Counted from the stretch's first letter, positions 1-8,704 are shown. The stretch: 64,000 nucleotides of DNA from Eubacteriaceae bacterium (GCA_902362455.1 CABIWJ010000004.1:333338-397337), one strand, 5' to 3'. Notes: generated by a model from the sequence alone, not told the origin. Numbers and translations: made by a program.

Positions 1-1
1 A

Positions 2-685
2 CAGGTTGATAGTAGTATTGGAGGTAAGACAGGTGTCGATTTTAATGGTTATAAGAATATGGTTGGTGCATTTTATCAGCCTATATTAGTTTATATTAAT
101 ATTGAGACCTTAAAGACCTTGCCAATTCGCGAATATTTATCTGGAATGGGAGAGATAATTAAACATGGTTTTATTAAAGACAAGGATTATCTCAAGTGGC
201 TTAATGATAATTCTGAACATATTCTTAATTTAGAATATGATGCATTAGAATATATGATATGCGAAAGTTGTATGATTAAGAGAGCTGTTGTTGAATATGA
301 TCCTAAGGAGACACTTGGCGAAAGAGCTTTACTTAATTTTGGACATACACTTGGACATGCTATCGAGAAGAATTCTAACTTTTCATTATTACATGGAGAA
401 TGTGTAGCACTTGGTATGCTTGCTGCATTAGAGATTTCATATACAAAAGGTTATATAAGTGAGAAAGATTTGGAATTCAGTAAAAGTATTATTAGAAAAT
501 ATAATTTGCCTACGACAGTAGAGGGATTATCCAAGACTGAAGTAGTAGAGGCAACTAAATCAGATAAGAAGATGGAGGCTGATACTATTAAGTTTATTCT
601 TCTTAAGAGTCTTGGTAATGCTATTATCGATACATCAGTATCTATTGAAGAGATGGATAATTCTTTAGAAGGTATTGTATTATAA
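2..685 (+). CDS. aroB: 3-dehydroquinate synthase, 3' part (5' end outside window)
   Basis: Cyclises DAHP to 3-dehydroquinate, the second step of the shikimate pathway, in the cytoplasm with NAD and a divalent metal. The reading frame is already open at base 2 and continues upstream of the window, so an internal ATG at 59 is not the start. The visible part opens with QVDSSIGGKTG, a family signature. The metal ligands are visible as the Glu of GEIIKHG, the first His of GHTLGHAIE and the His of LLHGE. About 227 residues are visible, roughly the C-terminal two thirds of the usual length. lspA follows after about 100 bases with no clear terminator. Confidence 0.95.
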   Translation, partial: QVDSSIGGKTGVDFNGYKNMVGAFYQPILVYINIETLKTLPIREYLSGMGEIIKHGFIKDKDYLKWLNDNSEHILNLEYDALEYMICESCMIKRAVVEYDPKETLGERALLNFGHTLGHAIEKNSNFSLLHGECVALGMLAALEISYTKGYISEKDLEFSKSIIRKYNLPTTVEGLSKTEVVEATKSDKKMEADTIKFILLKSLGNAIIDTSVSIEEMDNSLEGIVL

Positions 686-791
686 ACTATTAATTTAACT
701 GATGTATTTATATTAATGATATATTATACTGCAGTTATCTAGTATCTGCTTTAGGTAATCTACTTAATTGAAAGGAATAAACAGAATAATA

Positions 792-1331
792 ATGCAGAGT
801 AGTAAGAAAAAGTTGACTAAATACTTATTATTAAGTATTTTAACTATAATTCTGGTAGGTATTGACCAGATATCAAAGTATCTGATTGTTAACAGACTTA
901 ATATTGAGAAGAATTATCCAGTTATTCCGCAATTAATATCCTTTGAATATCTTGAGAATAGAGGTGTTGCATTTGGAATTATGGATGGAAAGATGACTCT
1001 TATTACAATAGTTGTAATTCTTGTTACAATTGGAATAATTTATATTATTAAGCTATTACAGAATTCTATATATCGCAATTATGATTTATCTAAGAAATTT
1101 TCGTTTCTGCAGATATTATGTACATTTATGATTGCAGGTGCGATTGGAAATCTAATAGACAGAATCAGATTAGGATATGTAGTTGACTTTATAAAGTTTG
1201 ACTTTATTGATTTTCCAACTTTTAATATTGCAGATTGCTATGTTGTAGTGGCAACCATATTAGTATTTATTATTTTAATGTTTTTTACGGACGAAAATGA
1301 ATTCGAGAGTTTATTTCATAAGGAAGTTTAA
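792..1331 (+). CDS. lspA: Prolipoprotein signal peptidase (signal peptidase II)
   Basis: Membrane aspartyl protease that removes the signal peptide of diacylglyceryl-modified prolipoproteins. Family motifs are in order: DQISKYL near the first membrane segment, NRGVAFGI, GNLIDR (first catalytic Asp) and FNIADCYV (second catalytic Asp). Several hydrophobic membrane segments are evident. The frame is open from a TTG at 768, but that TTG lies inside the sequence GAAAGGAATAA, which looks like the ribosome site, so ATG 792 (179 aa, usual for the family) is preferred. The pseudouridine synthase gene follows four bases after the stop, a common arrangement that suggests cotranscription. Confidence 0.93.
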   Translation: MQSSKKKLTKYLLLSILTIILVGIDQISKYLIVNRLNIEKNYPVIPQLISFEYLENRGVAFGIMDGKMTLITIVVILVTIGIIYIIKLLQNSIYRNYDLSKKFSFLQILCTFMIAGAIGNLIDRIRLGYVVDFIKFDFIDFPTFNIADCYVVVATILVFIILMFFTDENEFESLFHKEV

Positions 1332-1335
1332 ATAA

Positions 1336-2259
1336 ATGAACACGTTTTTTGATAAAATAATTGTTGATTTTCTTGCAGATGGTACAAGAATTGATAAGTA
1401 CATTTCAACATTATATCCTGATATATCAAGAACACATATTCAAAGGTTGATTGCAGAACAATTTATATTAGTTAATGACTCAGTCGTTAAGTCGAATTAT
1501 AAGCTTTCTACAAATGATGTGGTATTAATCCATATTCCGGAAGCAATCGAACCAGAAATTGTACCAGAGGATATTCCATTAGATATTCTATATGAAGATA
1601 GCGATATAATTGTTGTTAATAAGCCTAAACAAATGGTGGTTCATCCAGCAAGAGGACATTATTCAGGAACATTGGTAAATGCATTGCTTTATCATTGTAA
1701 AGATGAATTATCAGGAATCAATGGTGTTATGAGACCTGGTATTGTTCATAGGATAGATATGGATACAACAGGTGTTTTAGTTGTATGTAAAAATGATTAT
1801 GCACATAACAAATTAGCCGAACAATTAAAGGAACATTCAATAACACGACGTTACGAAGCTATCGTCCATAATGTTATAAAAGAAGATTCAGGTACAGTTA
1901 ATGCCAAAATTGGCAGACACCCTAATAACAGACTGAAGATGGAAGCAAACGTTAATAATGGTAAAGATGCAATTACGCATTATAAGGTTTTAGAACGCTT
2001 TAAGAATTTTACCCATATTGAATGTCAGTTAGAAACTGGAAGAACTCATCAGATAAGAGTTCATATGGCGAGTATAGGTTATCCTTTATTAGGAGATGCC
2101 GTATATGGTCCGGCTCATTGCCCATATAAATTAGTTGGGCAGACACTTCATGCCAGAGTTTTAGGATTTATACATCCAAGAACTAATAAATATATGGAGT
2201 TTGAAGCTCCTTTACCAGAATATTTTGTACATTTACTCAAAATATTACCGCGCAATTAG
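1336..2259 (+). CDS. rluD: RluA/RluD-family rRNA pseudouridine synthase
   Basis: Isomerises uridine to pseudouridine in large-subunit rRNA; the exact target cannot be read from sequence. Residues 15-75 form an S4 RNA-binding domain (GTRIDKYIS...SRTHIQRLI), followed by the RluA catalytic domain. The catalytic Asp is D141 in the motif HRIDMDTTG, and LETGRTHQIRVH near residue 230 is the second signature. The 307-aa length is standard. The gene is placed immediately after lspA, as in many Firmicutes. The rluD symbol is by family type rather than proven specificity. Confidence 0.9.
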   Translation: MNTFFDKIIVDFLADGTRIDKYISTLYPDISRTHIQRLIAEQFILVNDSVVKSNYKLSTNDVVLIHIPEAIEPEIVPEDIPLDILYEDSDIIVVNKPKQMVVHPARGHYSGTLVNALLYHCKDELSGINGVMRPGIVHRIDMDTTGVLVVCKNDYAHNKLAEQLKEHSITRRYEAIVHNVIKEDSGTVNAKIGRHPNNRLKMEANVNNGKDAITHYKVLERFKNFTHIECQLETGRTHQIRVHMASIGYPLLGDAVYGPAHCPYKLVGQTLHARVLGFIHPRTNKYMEFEAPLPEYFVHLLKILPRN

Positions 2260-2286
2260 TAAAAAATTTTTTGGGAGGTGTTTTGT

Positions 2287-2898
2287 ATGGATAAACATAC
2301 TATTATTACAATCGGAAGACAATATGGTAGTGGTGGTCGTGAAATCGGTCAGAAGCTTGCAGAAAGACTTGGTATCAAGTGCTACGATAATGAGTTACTT
2401 TCTATTGCTGCTAAAGAAAGTGGTTTATGCCAGGAAGTATTCGAAGCACATGATGAAAAACCTACAAATAGCTTTTTGTATTCACTTGTTATGGATACAT
2501 ATCACCCATATGGTACAGGTGGAATGATAGATGTTCCATTAAGCCAGAAGATATTCTTAGCCCAATTCGAAACTATTAAGAATATTGCTAAGAAAGAAAG
2601 CTGCGTATTTGTTGGAAGATGTGCAGATTATGCATTACAAGATGATTACAATGTAACAAGTGTATTTATTTCAAGTGATATGGATTCTAAAATAAAAAGA
2701 ATTTGTGAAAGAAATAATGTTACACCTTCTAAGGCACAGGAGATGATTTTAAAAACCGATAAGAAACGTGCAAGTTATTACAATTACTACACTAATAAAA
2801 AATGGGGTGTTTGTTCATCCTACGACCTGTGTATAAACAGTGGTAAAATCGGAATCGATAAAGCTGTTGATGTAATTATGAATTATTTAAAAATGTAA
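2287..2898 (+). CDS. Cytidylate kinase-like family protein
   Basis: A P-loop protein of the cytidylate-kinase-like family (PF13189 type), 203 aa. The N-terminus has the nucleotide-binding stretch TIGRQYGSGGREIG, the family's modified P-loop, followed by an all-helical body with a basic region (KKRASYYNYYT) resembling the lid of CMP kinases. The substrate is not established for this family, so CMP kinase activity should not be assumed. ATG 2287 is chosen because GGGAGGTG lies 6-13 bases upstream; the frame is open further upstream but without a better site. A strong terminator follows at 2957-3024. Confidence 0.8.
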   Translation: MDKHTIITIGRQYGSGGREIGQKLAERLGIKCYDNELLSIAAKESGLCQEVFEAHDEKPTNSFLYSLVMDTYHPYGTGGMIDVPLSQKIFLAQFETIKNIAKKESCVFVGRCADYALQDDYNVTSVFISSDMDSKIKRICERNNVTPSKAQEMILKTDKKRASYYNYYTNKKWGVCSSYDLCINSGKIGIDKAVDVIMNYLKM

Positions 2899-2956
2899 AG
2901 GTTATACATACAATTCAAAACATAATTATTAATATTAATTTAGTTGTTTAATTAAA

Positions 2957-3024
2957 CCACCATAATATGTATATGGAGAAATCAAAGAATGATTTTACAT
3001 TACATTTATGGTGGCTTTTTTTTT
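2957..3024 (+). terminator. Intrinsic terminator after the cytidylate-kinase-like gene
   Basis: CCACCATAA (2957-2965) pairs with TTATGGTGG (3006-3014), and a run of nine T follows at 3016-3024. The loop of about 40 bases can pair further internally. It ends the aroB-lspA-rluD-kinase block. Confidence 0.8.
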
Positions 3025-3070
3025 AGAGAAATTGTAATGTCTGTAATATATGTACACCATAGCCGAAATG

Positions 3071-3151
3071 ATGAACAGTGAAATAAAAAAGCCAAAGGAA
3101 AGCCCAAAAAGAGATGTATTGGAACGAATAAAACTATTCGCAAAACCATAG
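3071..3151 (+). CDS. Possible 26-aa small ORF
   Basis: In the 350-base gap between the terminator at 2957-3024 and the TtcA-family gene there is one short frame, ATG 3071 to TAG 3149-3151. It encodes a lysine/proline-rich peptide ending DVLERIKLFAKP. The amphipathic end looks protein-like, but there is no convincing ribosome site, so this may be a remnant or chance. No other gene was seen in this gap. Confidence 0.2.
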   Translation: MNSEIKKPKESPKRDVLERIKLFAKP

Positions 3152-3252
3152 TTTAACGAAAAGTTATACTAGAAAAGTTATTATTAATGTGTTATAATCA
3201 GATTATTAATAAATATAACAAATACAAACATCATATCATAAGGAATAAATAT

Positions 3253-3984
3253 ATGGAATTACAGAAATTATATAGTTATACAAGGCAGGCTATAGATAAA
3301 TATAATATGATAAATGATGGAGATAAAATTGCAATTGGTGTATCTGGTGGCAAAGACAGTCTCACATTATTATATGCTTTAAGTGGACTTAGACGTTTTT
3401 ATTCAAAACATTTTGATTTAGTGGCAATATCCGTTGACTTAGGCTTTGGTATACAGGAATTTGATGCGATTAACAAATTATGCAATGATTTGGATATTCC
3501 TTTACATATTGTACATACAGAAATTAATCAGATTGTATTCGTTAATCGCAGGGAATCTAACCCATGCTCATTGTGTGCTAAAATGCGTAAAGGTGCGTTG
3601 AATGATAAGGCTAAGGAATTAGGATGTAATCGTGTTGCATATGCTCATCATAAAGATGATATTATAGAGACTATGATGTTATCTCTTATGTATGAAGGCA
3701 GGTTTTATTCTTTTTCTCCAGTGACATTTTTAGATAAAACCAAACTTTATGTTATACGTCCATTAATGTTTGTCAGTGAATCTGAAGTAATTGGCTTTAA
3801 AAATAAATATAATTTACCAGTTGCTAAAAATCAATGTCCGGCTGATGGACATACTAAACGTGAATATGTAAAAAATCTTATAAAGCAACTTAATCATGAC
3901 AATCCAGGTGTTAAAGAACGTATGTTCGGAGCAATTGTCGCTAGTAAAATTGAAGGGTGGAATATTACAAATGCCAAATTCTAA
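3253..3984 (+). CDS. TtcA-family tRNA 2-thiocytidine biosynthesis protein
   Basis: PP-loop ATPase of the TtcA/TtuA type, which adenylates a tRNA base and replaces oxygen with sulfur. The ATP motif SGGKDS is at residues 31-36. Two cysteines of the family CxxC are at 105 and 108 (PCSLCAK), with a third at about 195 (QCPADG), as in Fe-S-containing members. The frame is open from 3187, but ATG 3253 has AAGGA nine bases upstream and gives the normal N-terminus, so 243 aa is preferred. The last 14 bases overlap the start of the tyrosine recombinase gene, implying translational coupling. Confidence 0.85.
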   Translation: MELQKLYSYTRQAIDKYNMINDGDKIAIGVSGGKDSLTLLYALSGLRRFYSKHFDLVAISVDLGFGIQEFDAINKLCNDLDIPLHIVHTEINQIVFVNRRESNPCSLCAKMRKGALNDKAKELGCNRVAYAHHKDDIIETMMLSLMYEGRFYSFSPVTFLDKTKLYVIRPLMFVSESEVIGFKNKYNLPVAKNQCPADGHTKREYVKNLIKQLNHDNPGVKERMFGAIVASKIEGWNITNAKF

Positions 3985-5188
3985 GAAAAATTCATCTAAT
4001 AATATTTCTAGTAATAATAATTCTAGTAATAATATAGATATTTCTGATACAAATAATTCTAATAAAGCTAATCCTAAAGAAATTAACACTAAAACAGTTA
4101 ATACCAAAACGACTGCTAATACTAAGACAACTACAAGAAATTATCACGACCAGATTAATATAAATAATGACTTAAAACTTCGTGAAATGTTAAAGGAATT
4201 ACCACGATTCTGTATGACTTTCTTTAGAGGTATTGAATATACAACATCATCAAGAACACGTATTGCTTATGCATATGATTTAGGTGTATTTTTTAATTAC
4301 ATTAAAGATACTAATCCTGCATATGCTGATATTGAAATAAATCATTTTTCAATAGATATATTAAATAAAATAACGGTTGATGATATCGAAGAATATCTGG
4401 ATTATCTGAAAGTATATTCTAAAAATAGTTCAGAACATACAAATCGTGAAAAGGGAATTAAGAGAAAATTATCATCTTTAAAATCATTTTATAACTACTT
4501 CTTCTGCAATCAGATTATTGAAGATAATCCAGCAGCTAAGGTCAGAATGCCTAAATTACACGAATCAGAAATTATCAGACTTGATTCTGATGAGGTTGTA
4601 AGATTACTTGATGAAGTTGAATCAGGAGATAATCTTACTAAATCGCAAAAGAAATATCATGATAAAACCAAACTACGTGATACTGCATTACTTACACTTT
4701 TACTTGGAACCGGTATGCGTGTTTCAGAATGTGTAGGTATAGATATTAATGATGTAGATTTTAAAAATTCAGGTATAAAAGTCAGACGTAAAGGTGGTTA
4801 CGAAGCAATCGTATATTTTGGAGATGAGGTAGAAATAGCTTTGCTTAATTATCTTGAATACAGAAATACAATTAAACCTGTTGCTGGACACGAGAATGCA
4901 CTCTTCTTATCTTTACAAAATAAAAGAATTAGTGTTCGTTCAGTAGAAAATCTTGTTAAGAAATATTCAGGTTTAATAACAACTTTAAAACATATAACGC
5001 CTCATAAACTCAGGAGTACGTATGGTACAAATCTTTATAAAGAAACTGGAGATATCTACTTAGTTGCCGATGTACTTGGACACAAAGACGTTAATACAAC
5101 CAGAAAGCACTATGCTGCCATAGAGGACCGCAGACGTTATAATGCAAGAAATGAGGTCTCATTACGAAGAAATAAAGAGGAAGAATAA
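3971..5188 (+). CDS. XerC/XerD-type tyrosine recombinase with a low-complexity N-terminal extension
   Basis: Site-specific DNA recombinase of the lambda-integrase superfamily, probably a chromosomal Xer protein. The catalytic set is complete: R250 (GTGMRVSE), K274 in the beta-hairpin, H345 and R348 (HKLR), H371 (LGHKD) and Y381 (RKHY). The core-binding SAM-like domain spans about residues 70-195. Residues 1-60 are an unusual Asn/Ser/Thr/Lys tract not present in ordinary Xer proteins. ATG 3971 is preferred over an upstream in-frame start because GGGTGG precedes it by about 11 bases. It overlaps the TtcA-family gene by 14 bases and lies beside the lexA locus. Confidence 0.88.
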   Translation: MPNSKKNSSNNISSNNNSSNNIDISDTNNSNKANPKEINTKTVNTKTTANTKTTTRNYHDQININNDLKLREMLKELPRFCMTFFRGIEYTTSSRTRIAYAYDLGVFFNYIKDTNPAYADIEINHFSIDILNKITVDDIEEYLDYLKVYSKNSSEHTNREKGIKRKLSSLKSFYNYFFCNQIIEDNPAAKVRMPKLHESEIIRLDSDEVVRLLDEVESGDNLTKSQKKYHDKTKLRDTALLTLLLGTGMRVSECVGIDINDVDFKNSGIKVRRKGGYEAIVYFGDEVEIALLNYLEYRNTIKPVAGHENALFLSLQNKRISVRSVENLVKKYSGLITTLKHITPHKLRSTYGTNLYKETGDIYLVADVLGHKDVNTTRKHYAAIEDRRRYNARNEVSLRRNKEEE

Positions 5189-5257
5189 CCCATAAAATAA
5201 ATATGTAATGCAAACAAATATTATATCAGGCATTGATCATTACATAATGAATAGTAT

Positions 5258-5614
5258 TTAATCATTGTAATAATATACAATGATGTAATTACCACTATGA
5301 ATTGTGTCTGAACTCAGACTATTTATTGCTTTAATTTCTTTAATATAAGATTTGGTTGATATACTATCAGATGGCTTATATTCTTCGGCAATTGACCAAA
5401 GTGTATCGCCATCTTCAATCAATATACTTGAATAACATTTTACTTTGTTGTTCTTTTTATTTTCTTTGGCATTAGTTTTTAATGTAAAGGAAAATACGAG
5501 AATTAATATTAACATAACCAATACAATGGCTACAGGTATTATGGAATAAATGTTTTTTATACGTATTTTTTTAATGTTCATAGATTTTATTGTTGCTTTA
5601 TTTGTGTCTCTCAT
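5258..5614 (-). CDS. YneA-like LysM protein, likely SOS cell-division inhibitor
   Basis: 118-aa protein: short basic N-terminus, one membrane segment (IYSIIPVAIVLVMLILILVF), then an extracytoplasmic LysM domain beginning ILIEDGDTLWSIAEEY. This is the architecture of Bacillus YneA, which blocks division during the SOS response, and like yneA it is divergent from lexA with shared LexA boxes. ATG 5614 is chosen because AAAGGTGA ends five bases upstream; the frame extends to a GTG at 5638. Assignment to YneA rests on architecture and context rather than sequence identity, which is normally low in this family. Confidence 0.75.
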   Translation of the reverse strand: MRDTNKATIKSMNIKKIRIKNIYSIIPVAIVLVMLILILVFSFTLKTNAKENKKNNKVKCYSSILIEDGDTLWSIAEEYKPSDSISTKSYIKEIKAINSLSSDTIHSGNYIIVYYYND

Positions 5615-5730
5615 TGTTATCACCTTTAATCCTTTCACATTTTGGTGTACTTTTTATAGATATTATATATTATTATATTTGTACTTCTCATTTGTTCTGG
5701 TTTTATATAAATTTAATCCATTACTACACA

Positions 5731-5742
5731 GAACAAATGTTC
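5731..5742. promoter_or_regulatory. LexA box 1 (proximal to the LysM gene)
   Basis: GAACAAATGTTC is a perfect dyad matching the core of the Gram-positive SOS box GAAC-N4-GTTC. It is about 120 bases upstream of the LysM gene, on its promoter side. Confidence 0.8.
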
Positions 5743-5768
5743 TTACTTATATTCTGTATTATACATAA

Positions 5769-5782
5769 CGAACAAGTGTTTG
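5769..5782. promoter_or_regulatory. LexA box 2
   Basis: CGAACAAGTGTTTG fits the Firmicute SOS box CGAAC-N4-GTTYG. It lies between the two divergent genes. Confidence 0.85.
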
Positions 5783-5794
5783 TCAATATTTTTT

Positions 5795-5834
5795 CGAACA
5801 TTTGTTTGATTATTTTTTGATAGTATGTTATAAT
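5795..5834 (+). promoter_or_regulatory. lexA promoter with overlapping LexA box 3
   Basis: CGAACATTTGTTTG (5795-5808) is a third SOS box. It overlaps a -35 element TTGATT (5806-5811), which is followed after 17 bases by TATAAT (5829-5834). A repressor bound here would block lexA's own promoter, the expected autoregulation. Confidence 0.8.
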
Positions 5835-5907
5835 GCTATTATCAACAAGAAACTGGAATTATATTGAAAGGGACATATAATATATATGTTAAAGGTAAAT
5901 TATTTAT

Positions 5908-6528
5908 ATGGAATATGGTAAGATAAGTACTAAACAACAGGAAATACTTGATTATATAAAGACTGAGATTATTAACCGTGGTTATCCACCAACTGTAAGG
6001 GATATCTGTAATGCAGTTAATTTGAAGTCTACTTCTTCTGTTCATTCTCATTTGGCGACGCTTGAGAGAGAGGGATATATTATTAGAGATAAGACTAAGC
6101 CAAGAGCTATTGAGATTGTTGATGATTCATTTAATGCATCCAGATGTGAGATTATTAATGTTCCTATTGTCGGAAGAGTTGCTGCAGGCGAACCAATTCT
6201 TGCAATTCAGAATATAGAGGATTATTTCCCTATTCCTGCTGAATTTCTTCATAATAAGACTACATTTATGCTAAAGGTTAAGGGCGAAAGTATGATTAAT
6301 GTTGGTATTTTAGATGGTGATACTATTATTGTGGAGGAATGTACAAGTGCTGATAATGGAGATATCGTGGTTGCTCTTGTAGATGATTCTGCCACAGTTA
6401 AGACATTTTATAAAGAGGATGGTCATATTCGTTTACAACCTGAGAATGATACATATGAACCTATTATAGTTGATAACTGTACTATTATAGGTAAATACAT
6501 AGGATTAGTTCGTATGATGAGATATTAA
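5908..6528 (+). CDS. lexA: LexA repressor
   Basis: SOS repressor with RecA-stimulated self-cleavage. The N-terminal winged helix-turn-helix (residues 1-70) includes [21 protein letters not shown]. The cleavage bond is A93-G94 (VAAGEP), and the catalytic dyad is S128 (GESM) and K165 (ATVK), so the protein should be cleavable. The 206-aa length is usual. It has three LexA boxes upstream, and its own convergent terminator at 6555-6610. Confidence 0.97.
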   Translation: MEYGKISTKQQEILDYIKTEIINRGYPPTVRDICNAVNLKSTSSVHSHLATLEREGYIIRDKTKPRAIEIVDDSFNASRCEIINVPIVGRVAAGEPILAIQNIEDYFPIPAEFLHNKTTFMLKVKGESMINVGILDGDTIIVEECTSADNGDIVVALVDDSATVKTFYKEDGHIRLQPENDTYEPIIVDNCTIIGKYIGLVRMMRY

Positions 6529-6554
6529 GATAATTAAGTAGTTATTGGATATAA

Positions 6555-6610
6555 AAGGTCCATATATTGTTCAGGATAATGAGTGTTATCCTGAACAATA
6601 TATGGACCTT
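6555..6610. terminator. 25-bp perfect inverted repeat, bidirectional terminator lexA / rsfS
   Basis: Arms 6555-6579 and 6586-6610 are perfectly complementary over 25 bases with a 6-base loop TGAGTG. A-rich sequence precedes the left arm and A6 then TCTTT follows the right. It sits between convergent genes, so it can serve both strands. The stem is much longer than a typical terminator. Confidence 0.8.
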
Positions 6611-6684
6611 AAAAAATCTTTATATTTATTATTTTTGTTGTAGCTTTGTGTTTTAATTGATACTAATAATTATTGTTTATATAA

Positions 6685-7032
6685 TTAAAGTGAGTCTACA
6701 TCAACAACATTTCCGTCCTGCCATAATCTTTCTAAATCATAGAATAATCTGTCTTCTTGATTGAATACATGTACAATTATATCACTATAATCTAATAATA
6801 TCCAATTAGCTGAAGAGTATCCTTCAACATGATTTGTGTAAACTTTATCATTGGCAAGCTCTTCTTCTACTGAATCGACCATAGCCTGTACCTGGCTTTT
6901 GTTAGAACCTCCGGCAATAACGAGGTAATCTGCAAGTACAGAGATATCTTTTATGTCGATGATTTTTATATCAATAGCTTTTTTATCATCTAATGCATTA
7001 TAAATTGTTTTTAATTTTTCAGTTATTGTCAT
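6685..7032 (-). CDS. rsfS: Ribosome silencing factor RsfS (Iojap family)
   Basis: Binds L14 on free 50S subunits and blocks subunit joining in starvation. The protein is 115 aa, the usual size, with the conserved core ADYLVIAGGSNKSQVQAM and the C-terminal signature WILLDYSDIIVHVF. AAAGGAG lies upstream of ATG 7032. It is the last gene of the leftward set yhbY-nadD-yqeK-rsfS, a classic Firmicute order. Confidence 0.95.
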   Translation of the reverse strand: MTITEKLKTIYNALDDKKAIDIKIIDIKDISVLADYLVIAGGSNKSQVQAMVDSVEEELANDKVYTNHVEGYSSANWILLDYSDIIVHVFNQEDRLFYDLERLWQDGNVVDVDSL

Positions 7033-7049
7033 AATTAAGGCTACTCCTT

Positions 7050-7631
7050 TTATTCATCTTTATTCAATTTCTTATAATATTCATAGGCTTTCTGAGTCTG
7101 ATTATCTATAGGGCTATTTGTTTCCTTGAGATATTCAAGAGTATCACGAATAATTAGATATACAGCCCTGTCGATATCTTCGAATGCAGTTTTTCGTATT
7201 TCCTTAAGGTTGGGAGCCTTATCTCTGTTAGGTTCAATATAATCTGCAACAAATATAATCTTTTCAAGCATTGTCATCTCCTGACCGCCTGTAGTATGTT
7301 TAAGGATTGCATTAATAATCTCTTTATCCTGTATACCGTATTTGTCCATTGCTATAAATGCACCTAATTTAGCATGTAATAACGATGGTTTTGCTTTCTC
7401 AGCTTCATTTATGCTTATATTGTGTTCAATACATTTTTTTAACTTTTTATCATCTGTAATACATTTGGCACAATCATGCAAAAGTCCAGCAATTTCTGCT
7501 TTCTCTAGATCTACGTCATATTTCATTGCAAGGCAGATTGATGTATATGATACTCCGATAGTATGTTCATATCGTTCCTTATCTAATGAATTTTTTAAAT
7601 CTTTCGTAATGTTTTTGAAATTTTTATTCAT
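7050..7631 (-). CDS. yqeK: YqeK-type HD-domain nucleotide phosphatase
   Basis: HD-superfamily protein, 193 aa; family members hydrolyse Ap4A symmetrically to ADP. The metal ligands are visible: His in YEHTIGVSY, HD in GLLHDCAKC, a His in LLHAKLGA, a His in KHTTGG and an Asp in ADYIEPNRD. GGAAGGAA precedes ATG 7631. It lies 49 bases downstream of nadD and 17 bases before rsfS, consistent with one transcript. Confidence 0.9.
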   Translation of the reverse strand: MNKNFKNITKDLKNSLDKERYEHTIGVSYTSICLAMKYDVDLEKAEIAGLLHDCAKCITDDKKLKKCIEHNISINEAEKAKPSLLHAKLGAFIAMDKYGIQDKEIINAILKHTTGGQEMTMLEKIIFVADYIEPNRDKAPNLKEIRKTAFEDIDRAVYLIIRDTLEYLKETNSPIDNQTQKAYEYYKKLNKDE

Positions 7632-7680
7632 CTGGTAATTCCTTCCTGAAATAAAATTGTCTCTTCAATGTCTTGATTTT

Positions 7681-8298
7681 TTATACATTTTTATACAATC
7701 TATTGTCAATTATATACCTTTCAACCTTATCGTCAACAAGATATTTTATTGACTTATTTTTATATACTAAATTCCTTATATCACTTGAAGAAATACCAAT
7801 AACCGGTGATTTTACAAATTCAATTCTTGCCATATATTTTGCTTGTAATTTAGCTATATGTTCCTTGATTTGCATATATTGATAATCTCTGTCAGCTACT
7901 AATACTGTACAGTATCTAAAAATCTCATCAGGATTATGCCAGCTTTCGATAGCAAGAAGTGAATCAGCACCCATTATAAAGAATAGGTTATCGTTTGTAT
8001 GTTCTCTTAACAGTTTCAATGTATCTGATGTATAGATGATTCCTGTACGCTTCATTTCAAAATCAGAAAAAACAAATCTGTCATTTGATTTTATGGCTAA
8101 TTCTACCATGTTTTTTCTGTGAAAATTACTTGTAATATTATTAATATCCTTATGAGGCGGATTGCCTGAGGGCATAAACAGAATCTTATCAAGATTTAAT
8201 TCATTTAATGCAGCCTGTGCAATAATTGTATGTCCTATATGAATAGGATCAAGTGTTCCACCAAGGATACCAATATTTGATATGCTATGAGTATTCAT
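7681..8298 (-). CDS. nadD: Nicotinate-nucleotide adenylyltransferase
   Basis: Transfers AMP from ATP to nicotinate mononucleotide, forming deamido-NAD. The nucleotidyltransferase signature GGTLDPIHIGH is at residues 13-23, followed by MPSGNPPHK, and the C-terminal SSSDIRNLV motif (ISSTxIR type) is present. Length 205 aa is normal. The neighbours yhbY and yqeK are the standard partners. Confidence 0.95.
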   Translation of the reverse strand: MNTHSISNIGILGGTLDPIHIGHTIIAQAALNELNLDKILFMPSGNPPHKDINNITSNFHRKNMVELAIKSNDRFVFSDFEMKRTGIIYTSDTLKLLREHTNDNLFFIMGADSLLAIESWHNPDEIFRYCTVLVADRDYQYMQIKEHIAKLQAKYMARIEFVKSPVIGISSSDIRNLVYKNKSIKYLVDDKVERYIIDNRLYKNV

Positions 8299-8307
8299 AT
8301 ATTATAA

Positions 8308-8595
8308 TCACTTCAATTCTATTTTGGGATTGGTTTTAGATGGTCTGTAAAGTACAATTTTCTTACCAATAACCTGAACGACTTCAGAATGTGTTCTTTC
8401 GGCAATGATATTTGCAACATTCATAGGTGTATCCATACAATTTTTTAAAACATTAATTTTTATTAATTCTCTTGCTTCAAGTGCTTCATCTATTCCGGCT
8501 GTTAATTCAGGAGTTACGATTGATTTGCCTACCTGATAAATTGGCTGGATAGTGCTTGCAAGACTTCTTAAATAAGCTCTTTGTCTACTTGTCAA
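8308..8595 (-). CDS. yhbY: YhbY/CRM-domain ribosome assembly RNA-binding protein
   Basis: Single CRM-domain protein (95 aa) that associates with pre-50S particles. The sequence shows the family start LTSRQRAYLRSLA and the GxxG-like loop VIGKKIVLYRPS. It starts at TTG 8595 with GGAGG eight bases upstream; no ATG lies nearby in frame. It opens the yhbY-nadD-yqeK-rsfS set. Confidence 0.92.
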   Translation of the reverse strand: MTSRQRAYLRSLASTIQPIYQVGKSIVTPELTAGIDEALEARELIKINVLKNCMDTPMNVANIIAERTHSEVVQVIGKKIVLYRPSKTNPKIELK

Positions 8596-8643
8596 AATAC
8601 TTCCTCCATTCTATTTTTAGATATTTTGCGTTCTATATAGAAC

Positions 8644-8676
8644 TTTAGTTTACATAATTAATTTATGTAAACTAAA
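8644..8676. repeat. AT-rich 14-bp hairpin upstream of yhbY
   Basis: TTTAGTTTACATAA (8644-8657) is complementary to TTATGTAAACTAAA (8663-8676) with a 5-base loop. It lies in the 224-base gap between obg and yhbY and could act as a terminator or a leader structure. No T-tract is obvious on either side. Confidence 0.5.
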
Positions 8677-8704
8677 AGATATTTCTGTAATTTTTTTCGA
8701 TTAT

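Noticed and set aside
2201..2527. Plus-strand frame overlapping the RluD end and the kinase-like start
   Set aside because: Overlaps two genes with clear family motifs and good ribosome sites; no motif of its own.
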